Assembly: GCA_022592445.1 (NCBI GenBank)
Contig: JABYQR010000097.1
Coordinates: 62,001-126,000 of the forward strand
DNA: 64,000 nucleotides
DNA from: Cytidiella melzeri
Taxonomy: Eukaryota; Basidiomycota; Agaricomycetes; Polyporales; Irpicaceae
Direction: 5' to 3'
Both the position numbers and the translations under genes were made by a program. The notes under the pieces are model-generated. The model was not told where the DNA came from and ran no database searches. It was given only the letters and a program-made list of their open reading frames with translations. This document shows, in pieces, positions 1 through 13,100 of the stretch (its first letter is position 1; every line of letters starts with the position of its first letter).

Positions 1-640
1 ATATCTGGTCTCCTTTGCCACCTCAGCTGAGACACATCAGTACTTAGGCACATCCTTACCCACCATACAACAGATACGTAGCAGTCAGCGCAGGTTATCG
101 TAACTTTGCGCCAGTTTGGCCACATCAACGTATCAAGTCCCAGAGCTACGAGCTCTTGTTTGGCCCCACGATCTGTCAAGGGTTCATTTGAGTCTGTGCG
201 ACGTATGCCATGTACTGTACATTGCTCTTTCAAGCTCACGAAGCATGAACTTGAACTTTTCTTTTCCGAGCGTCGACAGTTCCCACCAGTCATCAACATC
301 CACCCCGTTAGGAAGAACAGACATCTGTTCAGCAATGGCGCATGTATGTATCTAGCCCCGACCGAGTTCGTGGGTTCGAGCGAGCTTTGCATATAGCATT
401 CGGTATGGCAAGTTTACTATCCGTTTGGGTACAGGAAAGCTGATATCTATCGGTCGCAGCTTGACTGCGGACGCACTCCTTTCCGAGTATCACTGACGAT
501 GTCTTGTGTTAGATGCAATAGATGTAAAGCCGCTTCGATGAATGGCAAGCACATCTAACGGCCGTATGCTGGAATGGTCCTATCTATGCGCAACACAGCA
601 AAGTAGCGTGTCATAGATCTGACTACGTGCCATTGTTGGA
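1..640. other. Leading stretch without an assigned gene
   Basis: No reading frame here has recognisable domains or a convincing exon chain. It may hold upstream exons of the candidate gene that follows on the plus strand. I see no tRNA, repeat or transposon signature. Confidence 0.4.
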
Positions 641-659
641 TGGAGATTTCTAGATATGA

Positions 660-1442
660 GTGTGCGAAGGTCAGCCTCGCAGTTCCATTCGTTGTTGCGA
701 TCATATTGTGTCGTCCCACTCCTCGCAGCTTCCGTACGCCTTCATTCTTACAGAAATCGAGAAGGAGACGTTTGACACAGGTTGCGAAAATCCTATCCGG
801 ATATCCAGAAAGCTAAGTATACGGGTAGTTGTGCGACCGGATGTTTCATCAAACGCGATAACTGATCAGCCCCGCATGCTGTAAGTTTTGATCGCTCACT
901 ACTGTTGCCGCCTCGGATAGAAGACACTACTGACAAAATTCCAGCGCCTCAGCAGAGACTCAATTCTCTTCCAGAGTCACCAACAGCTTCGCTGAAGGAT
1001 ATCAAGACATCTGGACGGACGAGAGGGCGCTGACGAATGCTACATATACCTGTATCCAACATCATGGCCATCGTTACATCCCTCTGAATGTTCAAGCCTT
1101 CAGGGAAGGCCGCAGTATGGCCATCATGCCCGGCTGCTACTACAACCGACAATGGAGGTCCATGCATGGCGACGTGCTCCGGACAATACGACAGTGGCGT
1201 CACCACCGGAGAACCGAGGAATGGGCTGGTTCCAATGATATTGTGGCCAACCGGGTCGATGCAAGGTGGGGATTGTATGACTGCAACAGACAAAGGCATA
1301 TACCAGAGCGTATTACACGAGTCAAAGGTGTGTGCAGCTAAAGTTGAAGCTTGATTCATTTCCACGAGGCATCGCCTTTGTGTGCCACATCGGGACACGG
1401 ATCGTGCTTGTATTCATGTATCACTCGAGGCGGAGGCTCTAG
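660..1442 (+). CDS. Possible hypothetical gene, 5' end not resolved
   Basis: I do not recognise this protein. The main support is a good intron at 881-944 (GTAAGT donor, CTGAC branch-like site, TTCCAG acceptor). It joins two open frames in phase: roughly 660-880 and 945-1327. A weaker 41-base intron (1328-1368) would lead to a short last exon ending at TAG 1440-1442. No good in-frame ATG lies in the first block, so the start must be in an upstream exon I could not find. The same stretch also has a 149-codon open frame on the minus strand (949-1398), so the coding strand is not certain. There are no domains, signal peptide or membrane segment. Confidence 0.3.
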
Positions 1443-1728
1443 CACTGGAGTAGCGTGTTGAGCTTCTGCATCAATGCTGTCCATTGTCTGTCCCCTCTTT
1501 GAGCGTTGATATGCACAGATCTAGCCCTAGTTTGTGTGCTGACGCGCTGTGCAGGCTGACAGAAATCACGACCATCTCTATCCGCCCTGTCTATCTCGAT
1601 CATTGCAATCTGCGGCTGGCTTTTTCGATGATTTCCCTGACGCCACTTCTCAACGCGACCAGCCTACTTATACAGTACGAGTGACTCCCCCCTCCATACT
1701 CTCTCCCCCTCCCTCACCCGCCCCAAAC

Positions 1729-2916
1729 ATGAACTATCCAACTATCGGTCAGCAATACCATCCCACACAGGAAGACGAGACGTATGTAACGTCGTGCGAC
1801 TTTCTCTACCCTTGTAAGAAACGCTTGTCATGACTTTTTCCACACCACTGCTCACGCTTGATTCCAGTTGTAGATTTACAGCTCGCCTCCAAGGAATCGT
1901 GGGTATTGCACTACGGGCCCGACACACCGTACACCGCCTTCAGTGGCGAGGAGGGGCGGCCGTCGACAGGCTGCAGCTCCATGTCCACGCCCCAGCTCTC
2001 TGCTTCTTCGGCAAGAGAAGCCTCATGTTCCCCGCTATCCACATACGACGAAACCCCGAGTCCCATGGACGAATCCATCAATGATTCTGCTATCGCCGGT
2101 ACAGGAGTCTATGCGGCGCCTACTGCAGCAATGCACAGCTGGGAATACCCAGCCGCTCACGATACGCTGTACGGGACCGCCACCCAAAATTCTGTAACAT
2201 ATTCGGGGTATCCCACTCCCCTTGCGCAGTATTGGGATTACCAAGGAGCTGCGCTGCAGGGTTATCCGCAGAGTTCTCTGGCGCCTACCTGGCACCAAGC
2301 ATCTTGCAGCGCTCAAATACCAGGGACCGAATTGTTCCCATATTGGTCACAGTCATCGGAATACGCCCAGCCACTTGAAATGGTCGTTGAGCCGTCGCTA
2401 TTTGCCTCCGATGTGCAGGCCCCGCAGGCCGCGGTTATTACTCCCACAGTGACCACCGAGCTGCAACATCCTCGACCTCAACGTAACTACGTCAATACGA
2501 CATGGCAAAACGAGGAATTCGACGCGGAACAGTTCCTTGCGGGCCTGTCGCGACCCTTTTCTCCTTCTTCGACAACGTTGGTCCAGTCGCTGGTAGCAGA
2601 GAGCGATGGGTACGAAGTTGTGTATCCAGATTACGGCACCGGGAATGAGGTGGAAGCAAATTGGGAGACGGGAGGGATCGCAAACCCTTGTCATATCGAT
2701 CAAGTGGGACTCGACGCCTACTCGGGACCCACAGCGGCACCAGCTGACATCGAAATTGGTCAAGGTATCGGTCTGGGGTCTTCCACAAGAACGCTAGGCT
2801 CAAACTCGATATTATACAAGTCGGTGGCGCTGCCTTTGCGGTGTCTTGACGAGTCAGATTTCTTGTTGGCTCCTATACCAGCGGAGCCACATGAATTCGC
2901 CACTACGTTCACCTGA
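1729..2916 (+). CDS. Hypothetical low-complexity protein
   Basis: Two exons are supported: 1729-1813 and 1868-2916, split by a 54-base intron (GTAAGA...TTCCAG) that keeps phase. The product is about 377 residues, rich in Ser, Pro, Tyr, Gln and Ala, with no transmembrane segment and no domain I recognise. The composition (many Tyr-Pro and Gln pairs, acidic patches in the C-terminal half) resembles disordered activation regions of fungal transcription factors, but no DNA-binding domain is present, so no function is assigned. The frame stays open upstream to about 1549, and a plausible acceptor (TGTGCAG) lies just before 1554. The true start could therefore be in an earlier exon; ATG 1729 is the first Met that fits. 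Confidence 0.6.
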
Positions 2917-3394
2917 TCGTTTTCCAAGGAGATTTTTCAGGGTTTGCGCCGTTCGTTGCAGCTTCTACGTCCAACTTGTCTATTCAACCACCGGCATTTA
3001 CATCCTTTCGCACTTTTCAAGTTTTGACATAATTTATCCTGTTTGCATTGTACATAGCACTACACACTCCCTTAGCAGAGCTGTGCGCCCGAGTCAGTTC
3101 CGTCTGCCCTTGGTCTGCCCCGTGGGGTCCATTGAAATTAATCTACAATATCACATGATGAAGGAGAGAGTGCGCTACGCCGTGTATGGGAAGGGGCGGC
3201 CGGAAGCTGAGGAAGCCGGACCCAGCTCAACAGGGCGTCTCTGACTTAACAACCTCCCCCAAAAGGATGTCCTCCTCTTGCTCTTTCATCCACTTGCCCC
3301 GGGTCCTTCGTTACATGCATCGTGTTACTGCACTCAGTGCTCATTCACAACCTCGGTCAGCAGGGTCCTAACCACATCCCGGAGATTCAGCACG
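2917..3394. other. Intergenic, probable 3' and 5' untranslated sequence
   Basis: There is no gene I can support. Pyrimidine-rich sequence precedes the next start codon, as is common upstream of basidiomycete genes. Confidence 0.5.
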
Positions 3395-4365
3395 ATGCTG
3401 GCGCTGCTCAAGTCTGCCGCTGTACAACTTCTTGTGGCCAATTCTGACGCTGTGGAAGGGGACGATTATTCGGGATGGGATGCTGAAACAACTGTGGTGC
3501 GTCTGTTTGTTTCTGCAGATGTTATTCATCTGACGAACCTGCTCAGTCTTTGAACGTTGACGACATACGTCAACTACTTCCCGCTCTTCCTTCTTGGAAC
3601 GGTGTAGCAGAGGTTTGCTCAAGAGCTGCAAGTCCGGTGTATCACGCTGTAAAAAGGTCTTTCTACGACGATATTGACAACCTCGCACATCTTTTGGCGA
3701 AATTGGAACCTTTGTCCCCGGACGGACACAACCTCCAGGAATCAGTAGCAGCGGTAAGCTTACATGCATCACTTCGCGTTGTGGCCTAAGAGGGTTCATC
3801 TTTTTGTTTCGTAGACCGCAGTAGAGGAGTCAGTTCATCACCTTGATCTGGCTGTACCAGAGCAACCGCTGGCATGGAAGGCTGACACTGCGTCACATGC
3901 GTTTTCAAGACGGCGGATAGCGGATCCCGTTAGTTGCATCGTGTTCATTCGTCGTGCTCTATTACTTATTCCAGGCCTCAGGAACTCGACAATGTCCTCG
4001 TCATACCCAGCTCCGACCCATCGATACCGACCATTATTGTGACACCTTGCCCAAACGCCCCGCGAGATCGCTCATGCCTAGTTCCCTACCAAGATGTTTC
4101 TTTCGGAAACAGACTGGCTGTGCCTATGCATCCCGTCGTTAATGGCGTACACCCACCCCTTCTCCCAAAGTCGCTTCCATATGTTGATCATTGGTGCTTC
4201 AAGGACGGACATTGGTGGGCTGTTCTACCGACTGTGGAAGAACAGATGAAGAGGAACATGTTCTCTCGCCCCATCTCACGACGAAGACGCTCACATGGCG
4301 AAGCCTACACTCGTCCCTTCCGCATCCGCCATTCACATCATCCTCACATGGCCGCTAGAACATAG
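3395..4365 (+). CDS. Hypothetical protein, four exons
   Basis: The exon chain is 3395-3496, 3547-3753, 3815-3928 and 3982-4365. Every junction is phase 0, the introns are 50, 61 and 53 bases, and donors are GTGCGT, GTAAGC and GTTAGT. The product is about 268 residues. The N-terminal part looks helical (Leu-rich, with acidic residues). The C-terminal exon has a compact aromatic patch (WCFKDGHWWAVLP) followed by an Arg/His-rich basic tail. I do not recognise the family; it is probably restricted to mushroom-forming fungi. The clean phase-0 chain over four exons is the main evidence that it is real. Confidence 0.65.
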
Positions 4366-4762
4366 TCGAGGTTACTCGCTAGCTCCATGTCTTGTACTGA
4401 TCTATGTTCTCATTTGGCTTTCTAGACGGACCATCATAGTTGTATCATCTATCACCATTTCACTCATTGCGTATGTTACAAGAATACACTTCTGGATACA
4501 TTACTTGCCTTGGATAGCTGCATATATAGTTACATACATACCATTACCTCATTGACATTACTTTGCACAATGCAATCCGAGAAAACAATACCAATTGCAA
4601 AGTCCCTCGGATCAAACGCCAGACAAATGCACGTGGGTCGCGTCACTGCAGGCAGACACGGCTTGGTGACGGTGGCCGCCACAATCAACCTCCAACACTA
4701 AGCTTGACTTTTCACCTAAATTACCGGGCTCACGACATTCATTTGTCTGAGGACTGTGGGTG
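4366..4762. other. Intergenic region upstream of the NVJ2-type gene
   Basis: No coding signal. It probably holds the 3' end of the preceding gene and the promoter of the next; a CACGTG palindrome lies near 4629. Confidence 0.4.
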
Positions 4763-7700
4763 ATGTCCTTGAAGGCACTCTTCTACGCGTACGTCCTTGG
4801 AGGCCTCACATTCATCCCGCTTTTGATACTCGCTGCCTTCTTCTACACCATCTACACGTCGGTGCCCGTCGGAGATCCCAACTTCGACAAATTAGCCAAA
4901 GCTAACCTCGAGCAGAAATCTCAGGATGAAGAACAGGAGAATGAAAAGGTGGAAGCTACGTCGCTGTCTGAACTGAACGATCAGCCCAAGCCTCGGAAGG
5001 GCTGGTTGACTGTGCGGAGAACATTTGAGGAGCTGCCCTCAGATGGAGGGTATGTTGGTTTGGTGAAGGGCTTTTTGGATGCCAGGTCCAAGGATCCAAA
5101 GCGGTCTCGGCCGAAGGACATGTGGTATGTCGTGCTCAAGGCCAAGGTGCTCTACCTGTACGAGGACGAGAGTATGACGGAGTGCGAGGCGGTGATCGAG
5201 CTCGGTGGACACGACGTTCTTATTTACCCGGAAGATCTCCCGGACGGCGAGCTCTTCGCGAAACGAAATGCGATATGTCTCAAGCCCAAGCTATTCAAGG
5301 AGCTGCCGAGCTTGACGAAGGAGATGTTGCCCGTGCCAGACTATGTCGGCAATGCGCTGGAAAAAGGCGGTTCGGAGAAGCAGAAACAGAAGGAAAAGGT
5401 GAAGGCGCAGGAAGCGGAGAAGAAACTCGAGGACGCGAAGCAGGAGGCTCTGGATCCGTCGACTCCGTGGTTCATATTCGTCAAGTCAAATGTGGAGATG
5501 GAAGACTGGTATCTGTCTCTCATTCACGCGTCGGATAACCCACCGAACAGCTCGACGCTCAGCCCTCTTTATCCTGTCTTCCGGCCAGCTGATATGCTGC
5601 ACTTGGTAGAAACATTGGACTCACAGCCGGACGTCATTCCGATGCGATGGTTAAACGCTTTACTTGGGCGTATCTTCTTCAGCTACTACCGGACCCACAG
5701 ACTGGAAGCGTACATTATTCGTCGGTTGATGCATAAACTATCGAAAATCAAACGGCCCACGTTCCTCACAGACTTGTCGGTCAGGGAGGTTTCCGTAGGA
5801 GATAAGGCCCCGACTTTGAGCAAGCCAATGCTCAAGGAGCTCACAAAGGAAGGAGACGCGTCGTTGGAAGTGCACCTTCACTATAAGGGCGAGATCCGTA
5901 TCATTGTTGGCGCTACTGCGACGATTAACCTTGGTTCGAGATTCAAGCCATACGAAGTCAAAGTCGTGCTTGCGGCCGTGCTTCGCGAGATTGAGGGCAA
6001 CCTACTCATCAAGGTGAAGCGTCCGCCCAGCAGCCGCATTTGGTACGCGTTCACGCAGGTGCCCAAGATGGTTTTAGATGTGGAACCCATCGTCAGCGAG
6101 CGGCAGATCACATGGAGCATGATTTTGAGCAACATCGAGTCACGCCTTAGGGAAGTGGTAAGTGTGGCTCACTTTCTGCGTTAAAGCTATGTAATGAATA
6201 TCACTAGATCCTCGAGTCCGTGGTGCTTCCCAACATGGACGACATATCGTTCTTCGACAGCTTTGAGTACGGTCATCGCGGCGGTATCTGGCAGGACGCG
6301 TCCCGACGCGAAGGCTCTTCCGAGCTTTATCCCTCCGCTTCCTCCGGCGTGCCTGCTGATGAGGCACCAACCCCCGCATCCGCACCTGCTCTGGATATTC
6401 CATCATCATTGGGCAACGAGCCAGAGCTTGTCACTATGGAGCGCTCCAGCTCTGCACCGGCTGAATCACTCGTCGAGGATGAGAGCGCGAAGGACCCTCT
6501 GGTCCCTACGGGTCTCCCTCGAGCTCAGACCGTCTCCGGATTATCTGCAACATCTGTCACCGCTCCGCGCCGTCGTACATGGTTTAGCGGCGTTGCGCAA
6601 GGCGACGAATCAACTGTAACAGAAACGGGTACCGAGGAGACGTCCGAGGCGGTTCTCAGAGGAAGGCCTACTGAGAGTCTGCGGCAAGTGAGCACCAGCG
6701 GAACAGCAGTACCTCAGCAATCCGATAGTGTCTCACATGGGCTCTTACCCGAAGAGGCGTCCGACTCGGGTGCCAAACGATCTGTATCTCAGCACTCGCA
6801 GGCGTCGTCGCGGGCATCACAGAGTAGCACCACGCCGCCCCCTTCAGAACCAGGATCCTCCGTTGGTCAGCCGGACTCTCTGTTCGCGGGTTTCAGATCT
6901 AAAAGTCCAGCATCGTCAACGCAGAGAAACAGCTCTGCAGCCAATCCTACAAACAACTTTTTCCAGACGCTAAAGTCGCGTGATAAGCAGGCTATCAGTA
7001 ACACTGCGAAGGAAGCGATAAAGAAGTGGGGCGTCAGCTGGGGAAGTCTGAGGAAGGACAACAACAGCCCTTCTGTGAATACCGACGATGCTTCATCTGA
7101 CGGCGAAGCACAGAGGGAGACGGAGGATCAGGTTCACAAACCTAAGCCAAGTTATGCTGACGTCCGTGCGGCGGTGGCACAGAGGCGAGGCACCAGTGGC
7201 TCTGTCAGCCTGCTTCGACCAGATTACATACCTTCCGACCCTGTCACGATCTCAGAGGCTCAAGGAAAGCAACGCTCTGTCAGTATATCATCTTCGACAA
7301 ACTCTCAGCATGACAATCCGTCTCCTTCAAGTTCACTACAGTTGGATCATCTTGTAACAGACCGTGTTCCCCGATCCCGCTCTATCTCTCCTGGGCCGTC
7401 GGTTCTATCTCCACCACAGCTGCCACCGCGGAAACAGAGCATGTCACATCAGTCCCAAACAGGTTCGGAGAATCTTGTCACGCCTCCGTCAGAAGAAGAC
7501 GGTCAGCCAGCACGGGTGATTCAAGCCCAGCCGTCTGCGCCGAAAGCGATGACTATTCCTGGTATTCATGCCAAGCATAAGGGAGAAGTGATGTCTATGG
7601 GCTACGCTCCTCCACCTGCACCGTCTGAGCCGAAGAAGCAGGCTGCACTTCCGAGTGTGTATCGTCTGTGGAAGACACCATCCAACCAGACCGCCACGTC

Positions 7701-8199
7701 AACGGAGTCACAGCCAGAAATACAGGCAGGGTTCGCTGGAATTGATCAAGATGCTCCTGTCTCTTCGATTGCGAGTGGTCCACCAGGATCGTCCTCGCCC
7801 TTGTCGACACCAGGGCCCGCCTTACCCCCGCGCCCTGTGCCTCCACCGTTGCCACCGCGTTCTACATCCACGAATGCGGTGCTCACTACATCGATAGCTC
7901 CCAGGCATCCACCTGAGGCGAACAAGACTTCACCCCCGGCCAGTGCGACGTTGATAGATATCGTCTCTAGAGATTCTACGAAGCGTAGTTCGGTAGACAT
8001 GTCGAAGCTGTCCAGCTCTCCCGCTCTCCCAACGGCTTCTCACAAGAGTGACGCGGTTGTCGATGGACCGACGCCGAGTAGTGCGGTTAACAGCCAGTAT
8101 GTCGACACAAGTCCCGGGCAAGAAGCCGTTCCAACGCCAAAGCCAGGACCGCCTGCTCTACCGCCTCGACGTTCACAGGCCGCCGCCACACAACCATGA
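4763..8199 (+). CDS. NVJ2: NVJ2/TEX2-type SMP-domain lipid-transfer tether
   Basis: Two exons, 4763-6157 and 6208-8199 (phase-0 intron, GTAAGT...CACTAG), give about 1128 residues. Order: an N-terminal membrane helix (about 8-30), a short charged linker, a PH-like domain (about 93-255) interrupted by a Lys/Glu-rich coiled insert, then an SMP lipid-transfer domain (about 290-480) starting at [19 protein letters not shown] and crossing the intron. The remaining 640 residues are disordered and Ser/Pro-rich. The helix-PH-SMP order is that of yeast Nvj2 and animal TEX2, ER-anchored proteins that move lipids at ER-vacuole and ER-Golgi contacts. The tail is much longer than in yeast and has several Pro-rich LPPR motifs (near 7430, 7850 and 8160) suited to SH3 partners. 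Start: ATG 4763 places the membrane helix at the very N-terminus. Confidence 0.88.
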
Positions 8200-10107
8200 T
8201 TGCGTCGTCTACTACTTTTTGCTGTGCTCTCCTCTATTTGCAAGCTCATCAAAACCCCTCACTTTTGCATCTGATGTATCATATATCGCATTGTTTGTAC
8301 ACTGTCCTACACCCCCTCACGCAACTCATTGCCTCGTTTTATCGTTTGTTCCCCTCCACTCCCTGTTGACGACCTGCGCATATACATGTTTGAATACTTG
8401 TTATTTTCAGGGTGAACTATATCAACGTCATGTTATGTTCGTGTTGAAGATGTGCGAGCGAGGACGCACTTTTTTTGTATGCATCGGGTATGTTTTCCAA
8501 CTACATATATGTCTTGATGGCGAAGTCCTGCAATGTGTTTTGGTCTTTTTTTGTTGTTGTGGGTCAGAACTCACTGACGCATACGTTTTTATTGTTTTGT
8601 TTGGTGATACATTTTTTGTGAGCATGCGACGTACACCCCCTAAACGTACGTAGCTTGTGGTTCGGGGTACAGCAGAGATTGACACTCGCGAACAGGCGGT
8701 GTACTGTTGTAATATGTAGTAAGTATTACTGTGTGTTCTTGGCAAGTCGAGATCATTAGAGATCTCGACACTGGTTTCGCCCTTGTCTCTCGACGGACAT
8801 TGCGGGGTTGCCCGACTACACAGCCCTTCACTTAGGGAGGGGGGAGGGGGACAGAATTCAAGTTATAATTATGAAAAGGTTTGGCATATTATTATGCGCA
8901 TTTCTTCCACGGTTGCGGCAGTGTTTGATAATTATACTGATTCACTCTGTCAACGGTACCTCGTGACAAGACGAACCTTGCTCGAAGGCCTCAAGGCTTG
9001 GAGGATGCCATCGTGCCTTTTTTCATTGTTCCCACCGAGGGAGGGTTCCTTCCGGTGTCGGACCTTGGATGATGGGTTGGCGGGTTTTTTCGTGTGTTTT
9101 CCGTGTGGAGGGCTGACTGTGAGCGCTGCGTTGAACGCAGTGTCGAATTCATGACATGTCCTGGTACTCTGAACCCCTTTCTCCTACGATGGACCGATGA
9201 TGCCGTGACGTCCCTCCCGCGAACAGACAGCTAGCGGGATATTGTCAAGGCACATCAGCTTAAAGTAACACGTTCAGAGGCTTCACCGCTTACAATCTCG
9301 CGATAGGCTCTCGACGAGTTTTTTCAGTTGTCGGTTTCATGCCAACACAGCGAATGCGCAACGTGTATCAAGGGGAGGAAAGATTTTTAAGACGACAGAC
9401 AAATTTTTCGAGACATTCTCGAACACAAAAACACGCACCCTGGGCTCTATCCCCACCGCAATGTTTGTGGGTACAGTGTTTTATGTGGCGGGTGGCGTTG
9501 ATAAAGTGCTGTGTCGAGCTCGCTGTGAGAGGTGGTGTTGAGACTCGGGAAAGATTTTGTGTTCCACATGCTGGCTACTATCCCCTAATAAATTCAAAGG
9601 GTAAGGACGCAGTAACGGCGATGTTTTTTTCTGGTTTGTGTTGACTGATCCTGAACGTTCAACGACTGGACGATCAAGGTGAGCTCGGTGAGGACCGAGG
9701 GGAGGATCGTGTTGACGGTTATCAAACGGCTGGATCTGTAGAGTCCCAGGGCGGTGATTGCAGTCAGTTTGAACTGCACAATCGATTGCGAAGCAGACCC
9801 TGGGTAACAGCACTCAATAAACTGAGAGATGGACGCCGCAGACTCGTCGCCATTGCATGCATGTTTGTTTTGTTTCGAAGAGAATGATTCGTACAGGCGA
9901 AAGCCTCGAGGTGCCGTTGAGGGATCATTACCATGGGCGCTCAGTGGTCGCCATGGGCAACAGCGTCAAGCTCTCGTTTCATTTACAGTGTTATATCTCC
10001 TCTCAGTCTCTTGGGAGAAACATCCCTTGCAGCTGCCGTCACGGTACTACATGGTATCTACCACTCAATCATATACTCACTGACAACACACGACCTTTCA
10101 CGCCAAA
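8200..10107. other. 1.9-kb intergenic region without a gene
   Basis: T-rich stretches after 8200 suit a 3' untranslated region. Beyond that I see only short, incompatible open frames on both strands, no splice chain, no tRNA and no transposon domain. The pyrimidine-rich sequence before 10108 is probably the promoter of the next gene. Confidence 0.5.
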
Positions 10108-13100
10108 ATGTCCGCGACCGTAGCTTCTGCACGAGACATGACACACGCACCTGTCTTCAACGACAACACCCAACAACTTCCCCGTACCATCACCCGGCCA
10201 ATGCTCATCTCGCCCAACCTCACCGCCGCACTCGAATACGACGAACAAAACAGAAACACAATCAACGCAGGCCCAAGTCGCCGGTCGCTCGATGCCACCG
10301 CCCCCTTGGCTGGCCTCCCTCCGCCTCCGAGACCAAAGAGCAGAACCACAAACCTCCGCAGCACACGCTCAACCTCCACCTCGTCCTCTCATTCCGACAA
10401 CGCTGCCACAGAACCCCACACGCTTCCACCGCCACCGATATCACCTCCCGTCCAGTCGTCTTTTCCACCACCACCACCATCATTGGGATCTCCCAACCCT
10501 TTCGTGAACCCTCCACCTCGACTGCCGCATCTCGTCACGTTAGACAATCCACCAACGCCCGCGTACCAGACAGATCACAAGTCCATAAGGGGGCCCTCAC
10601 CTCGGTCTTCGCTCGACTCGCGGGTGGGCGACTCCCCTCGGAGTGAGACCCGGACATCCCACTCACCCCTCACCTCCTCGCCCGAAAGTGCGGCGCTGGC
10701 CGACCCGAGGCCTGCTTTCCAACGACATATGCGCTACCTGTCCTCGCTCTCCAAGGTGGACAAGCTGCTCGTGATCGGCAAGTCGCTTGCGTCTGGCAAG
10801 AACAGCACCAGCAAGAGTCGAGAGAGCGGGAGACGTGGCAGCGACGCGAGTAGTCTCGCAGACGGAGAGCCTCTCGGCAAATTGAGCAGGGACCGCAGAC
10901 GACTGGAGATGAGCCGGTGTAGTTCGAGAGAGAGTGGGAGTGCACCGAGCTCGCCTATGGTATATTCTCAAGAGATGCGCAACGGTGAGTGTAGTATGTT
11001 GTCAGTTGCACGTCGTCGGTTGCTGAGACTTGGCCGTGTCACTACAGCGACGGAGGGCATGACAGGCGAGAACCACCGGGCTTCCCGCCGATCTGTGGGA
11101 TCTCCTCCGGCCGCCGGTCCAGCGTCGGCCTCCCTAGCCCTCGCAACGCGTCCGCTGATTTCCCACGGTCGCACACACTCCGCCGCGTCGACTTTTAGGT
11201 CCACCGCCAGCTCAGAGTCGAGCCACGACCCTCCCTCGACCCCCAACGACACAACCAGGATATCCATCTCCTCTACCTTATACCAAGACTCTCACTATTC
11301 CATACCATTCGACCCTCCTTATTCTGCACCATTGCCAACAGGCACTTCAAACCTTATCATGCATTCCTCCAACAGTGACCGCGAATCCTTCATCGACCTC
11401 GCCTCCCCTCGTTCTCCTGCATTTCGTTCCTCAGACCTCAGCATCAACGACACCAAATACGCGTACCGTAAAGACCTCGCTAATCTTGCAGACCTCTCCT
11501 CACGACCTCCACCACCCGTGGCCCGCGCGACCGCTCCCGCCAAGCCTCCCTTGCCCACCTCGCCCAAGCCCGCCTTTTCCTCCAGACGCTCGCACTCTGC
11601 CCAACCGCCGCGCAACCGTCCTCCTGGCCTACCCGAAAGCATCCCACCATTGCTGCCATCAACCACAAACTTGCTCGATCCGAAGGAACGCGCGGACCGC
11701 CTGCGCCAAAACCGAAAGCTTGCACAAATGCTTGGCCAGACTCCAGGCGCTATGGAAGCACTCGCTGCGGCTCAGGTGCCCGCGGATGTCGGTGTGCCCA
11801 GTGGCCTCCTCTGCGCTCCTGGTCCCGGTTCGGGTGGAAAGCGCAAACAACAGCACCAGAGGGGCGCTCTCTCCATGGCTGTGAACACCACCAGTGCAAA
11901 CAGAGTCCATCTCCCACGCGCCATCTGGCCACCACCAGAGGGTACGAAACACATGACCCTCGGTGGCGCTCGCAGGCATTCTAGCCCACTCTCACCCGAC
12001 GTGGCAAGCTTCCTTGACGACGCTGACCGCTACGAGGACGGCGACGGGCCCGACCCTCGCAGTACATCCAGCGTTATCGTCATTGGCTCTCCTTCCATCG
12101 ACGACGACTTTAGCAGGCCTTTGCACCGCAAGCGGACAAGCAGCCTGGTCACTTCCCCGACATCTTTCATTGATCTGTCGGAAGAGGACGTACCCGGTGA
12201 CTTCTCATCTCTCATCAGCCTCGAGACGCCGACGGCAGCTAGAAGAACCCACGTCGCGACATCCCCCTCCTCCGCCTCCATCTACAGCTTCACCTCTGAC
12301 CAGCTAGCAGAGGAGGACCGCAGACGCAAGCGAGAGAAAGTGGCGAAACTGCATCGCTTCCTGGGCTCTCGTGTGCCTTCTGATTTGGTCCTCGGACAAC
12401 TCAGTATTGACACCACGTTTGACCTGCCTCCGCCAGCTTCGTCCACTGTCTCGGCCATTGAGCGACACAAGCAGATGGACTTTGATTCCCGCAAGGTGTG
12501 GGTGCGAAGGAGGAGAAGTAGCTCTGCCGCAGAGTTTGGTGGCAAGTGGTCGGACGACATTGATCGGCTGAAGGAGGAGTTGAACGACAAGGAAAAGGCG
12601 CAGAACGTGAAGAGGGCAATCAAGATGGAAAAGGTGTGTTTGACTCCCTCGTTGCCCATCTTATGAAAAATAACACTACCTCTTCTCGCAGATGTTTGGT
12701 GTAGCTCCACCCCAAACGTTGTACCACACACGCGCCGCCCCGAGCTCGGCAGGTGCCTCGGCAGCAAGTTCACCTTCATTGGCCAAGCAGCCTCGCTCCT
12801 CTTCCTACACCTCAAACAACCCCATCGAATCACCTCGTAATAGCAGCCAGACTGCGTACATCAGAGTCAAGGTCAAGAGGAAGAGCAGCCGTCCTGGCAG
12901 CGCGGATTCGAACGAGCCCTTGATCAATGACTTTGGCGAGGACGGCCGACACCGGTTCGGCTTGTCTGAGGTCTACCAACATTACAGGCATTCGTTGAAC
13001 TCACTGAACGACATTATTGATCGGGTATGTGGCCGTGGTCTTCATTCAGTGGGATCTTCGCTTATCTCATGGGGATATTTCTAGGATGACAAGGCATCCC

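Noticed and set aside
949..1398. 149-codon minus-strand frame with a GTSPFLGSPVVTP string that recalls velvet-domain proteins
   Set aside because: The rest of the velvet domain is absent, and the plus strand has a better splice signal in the same place; the resemblance is probably chance.
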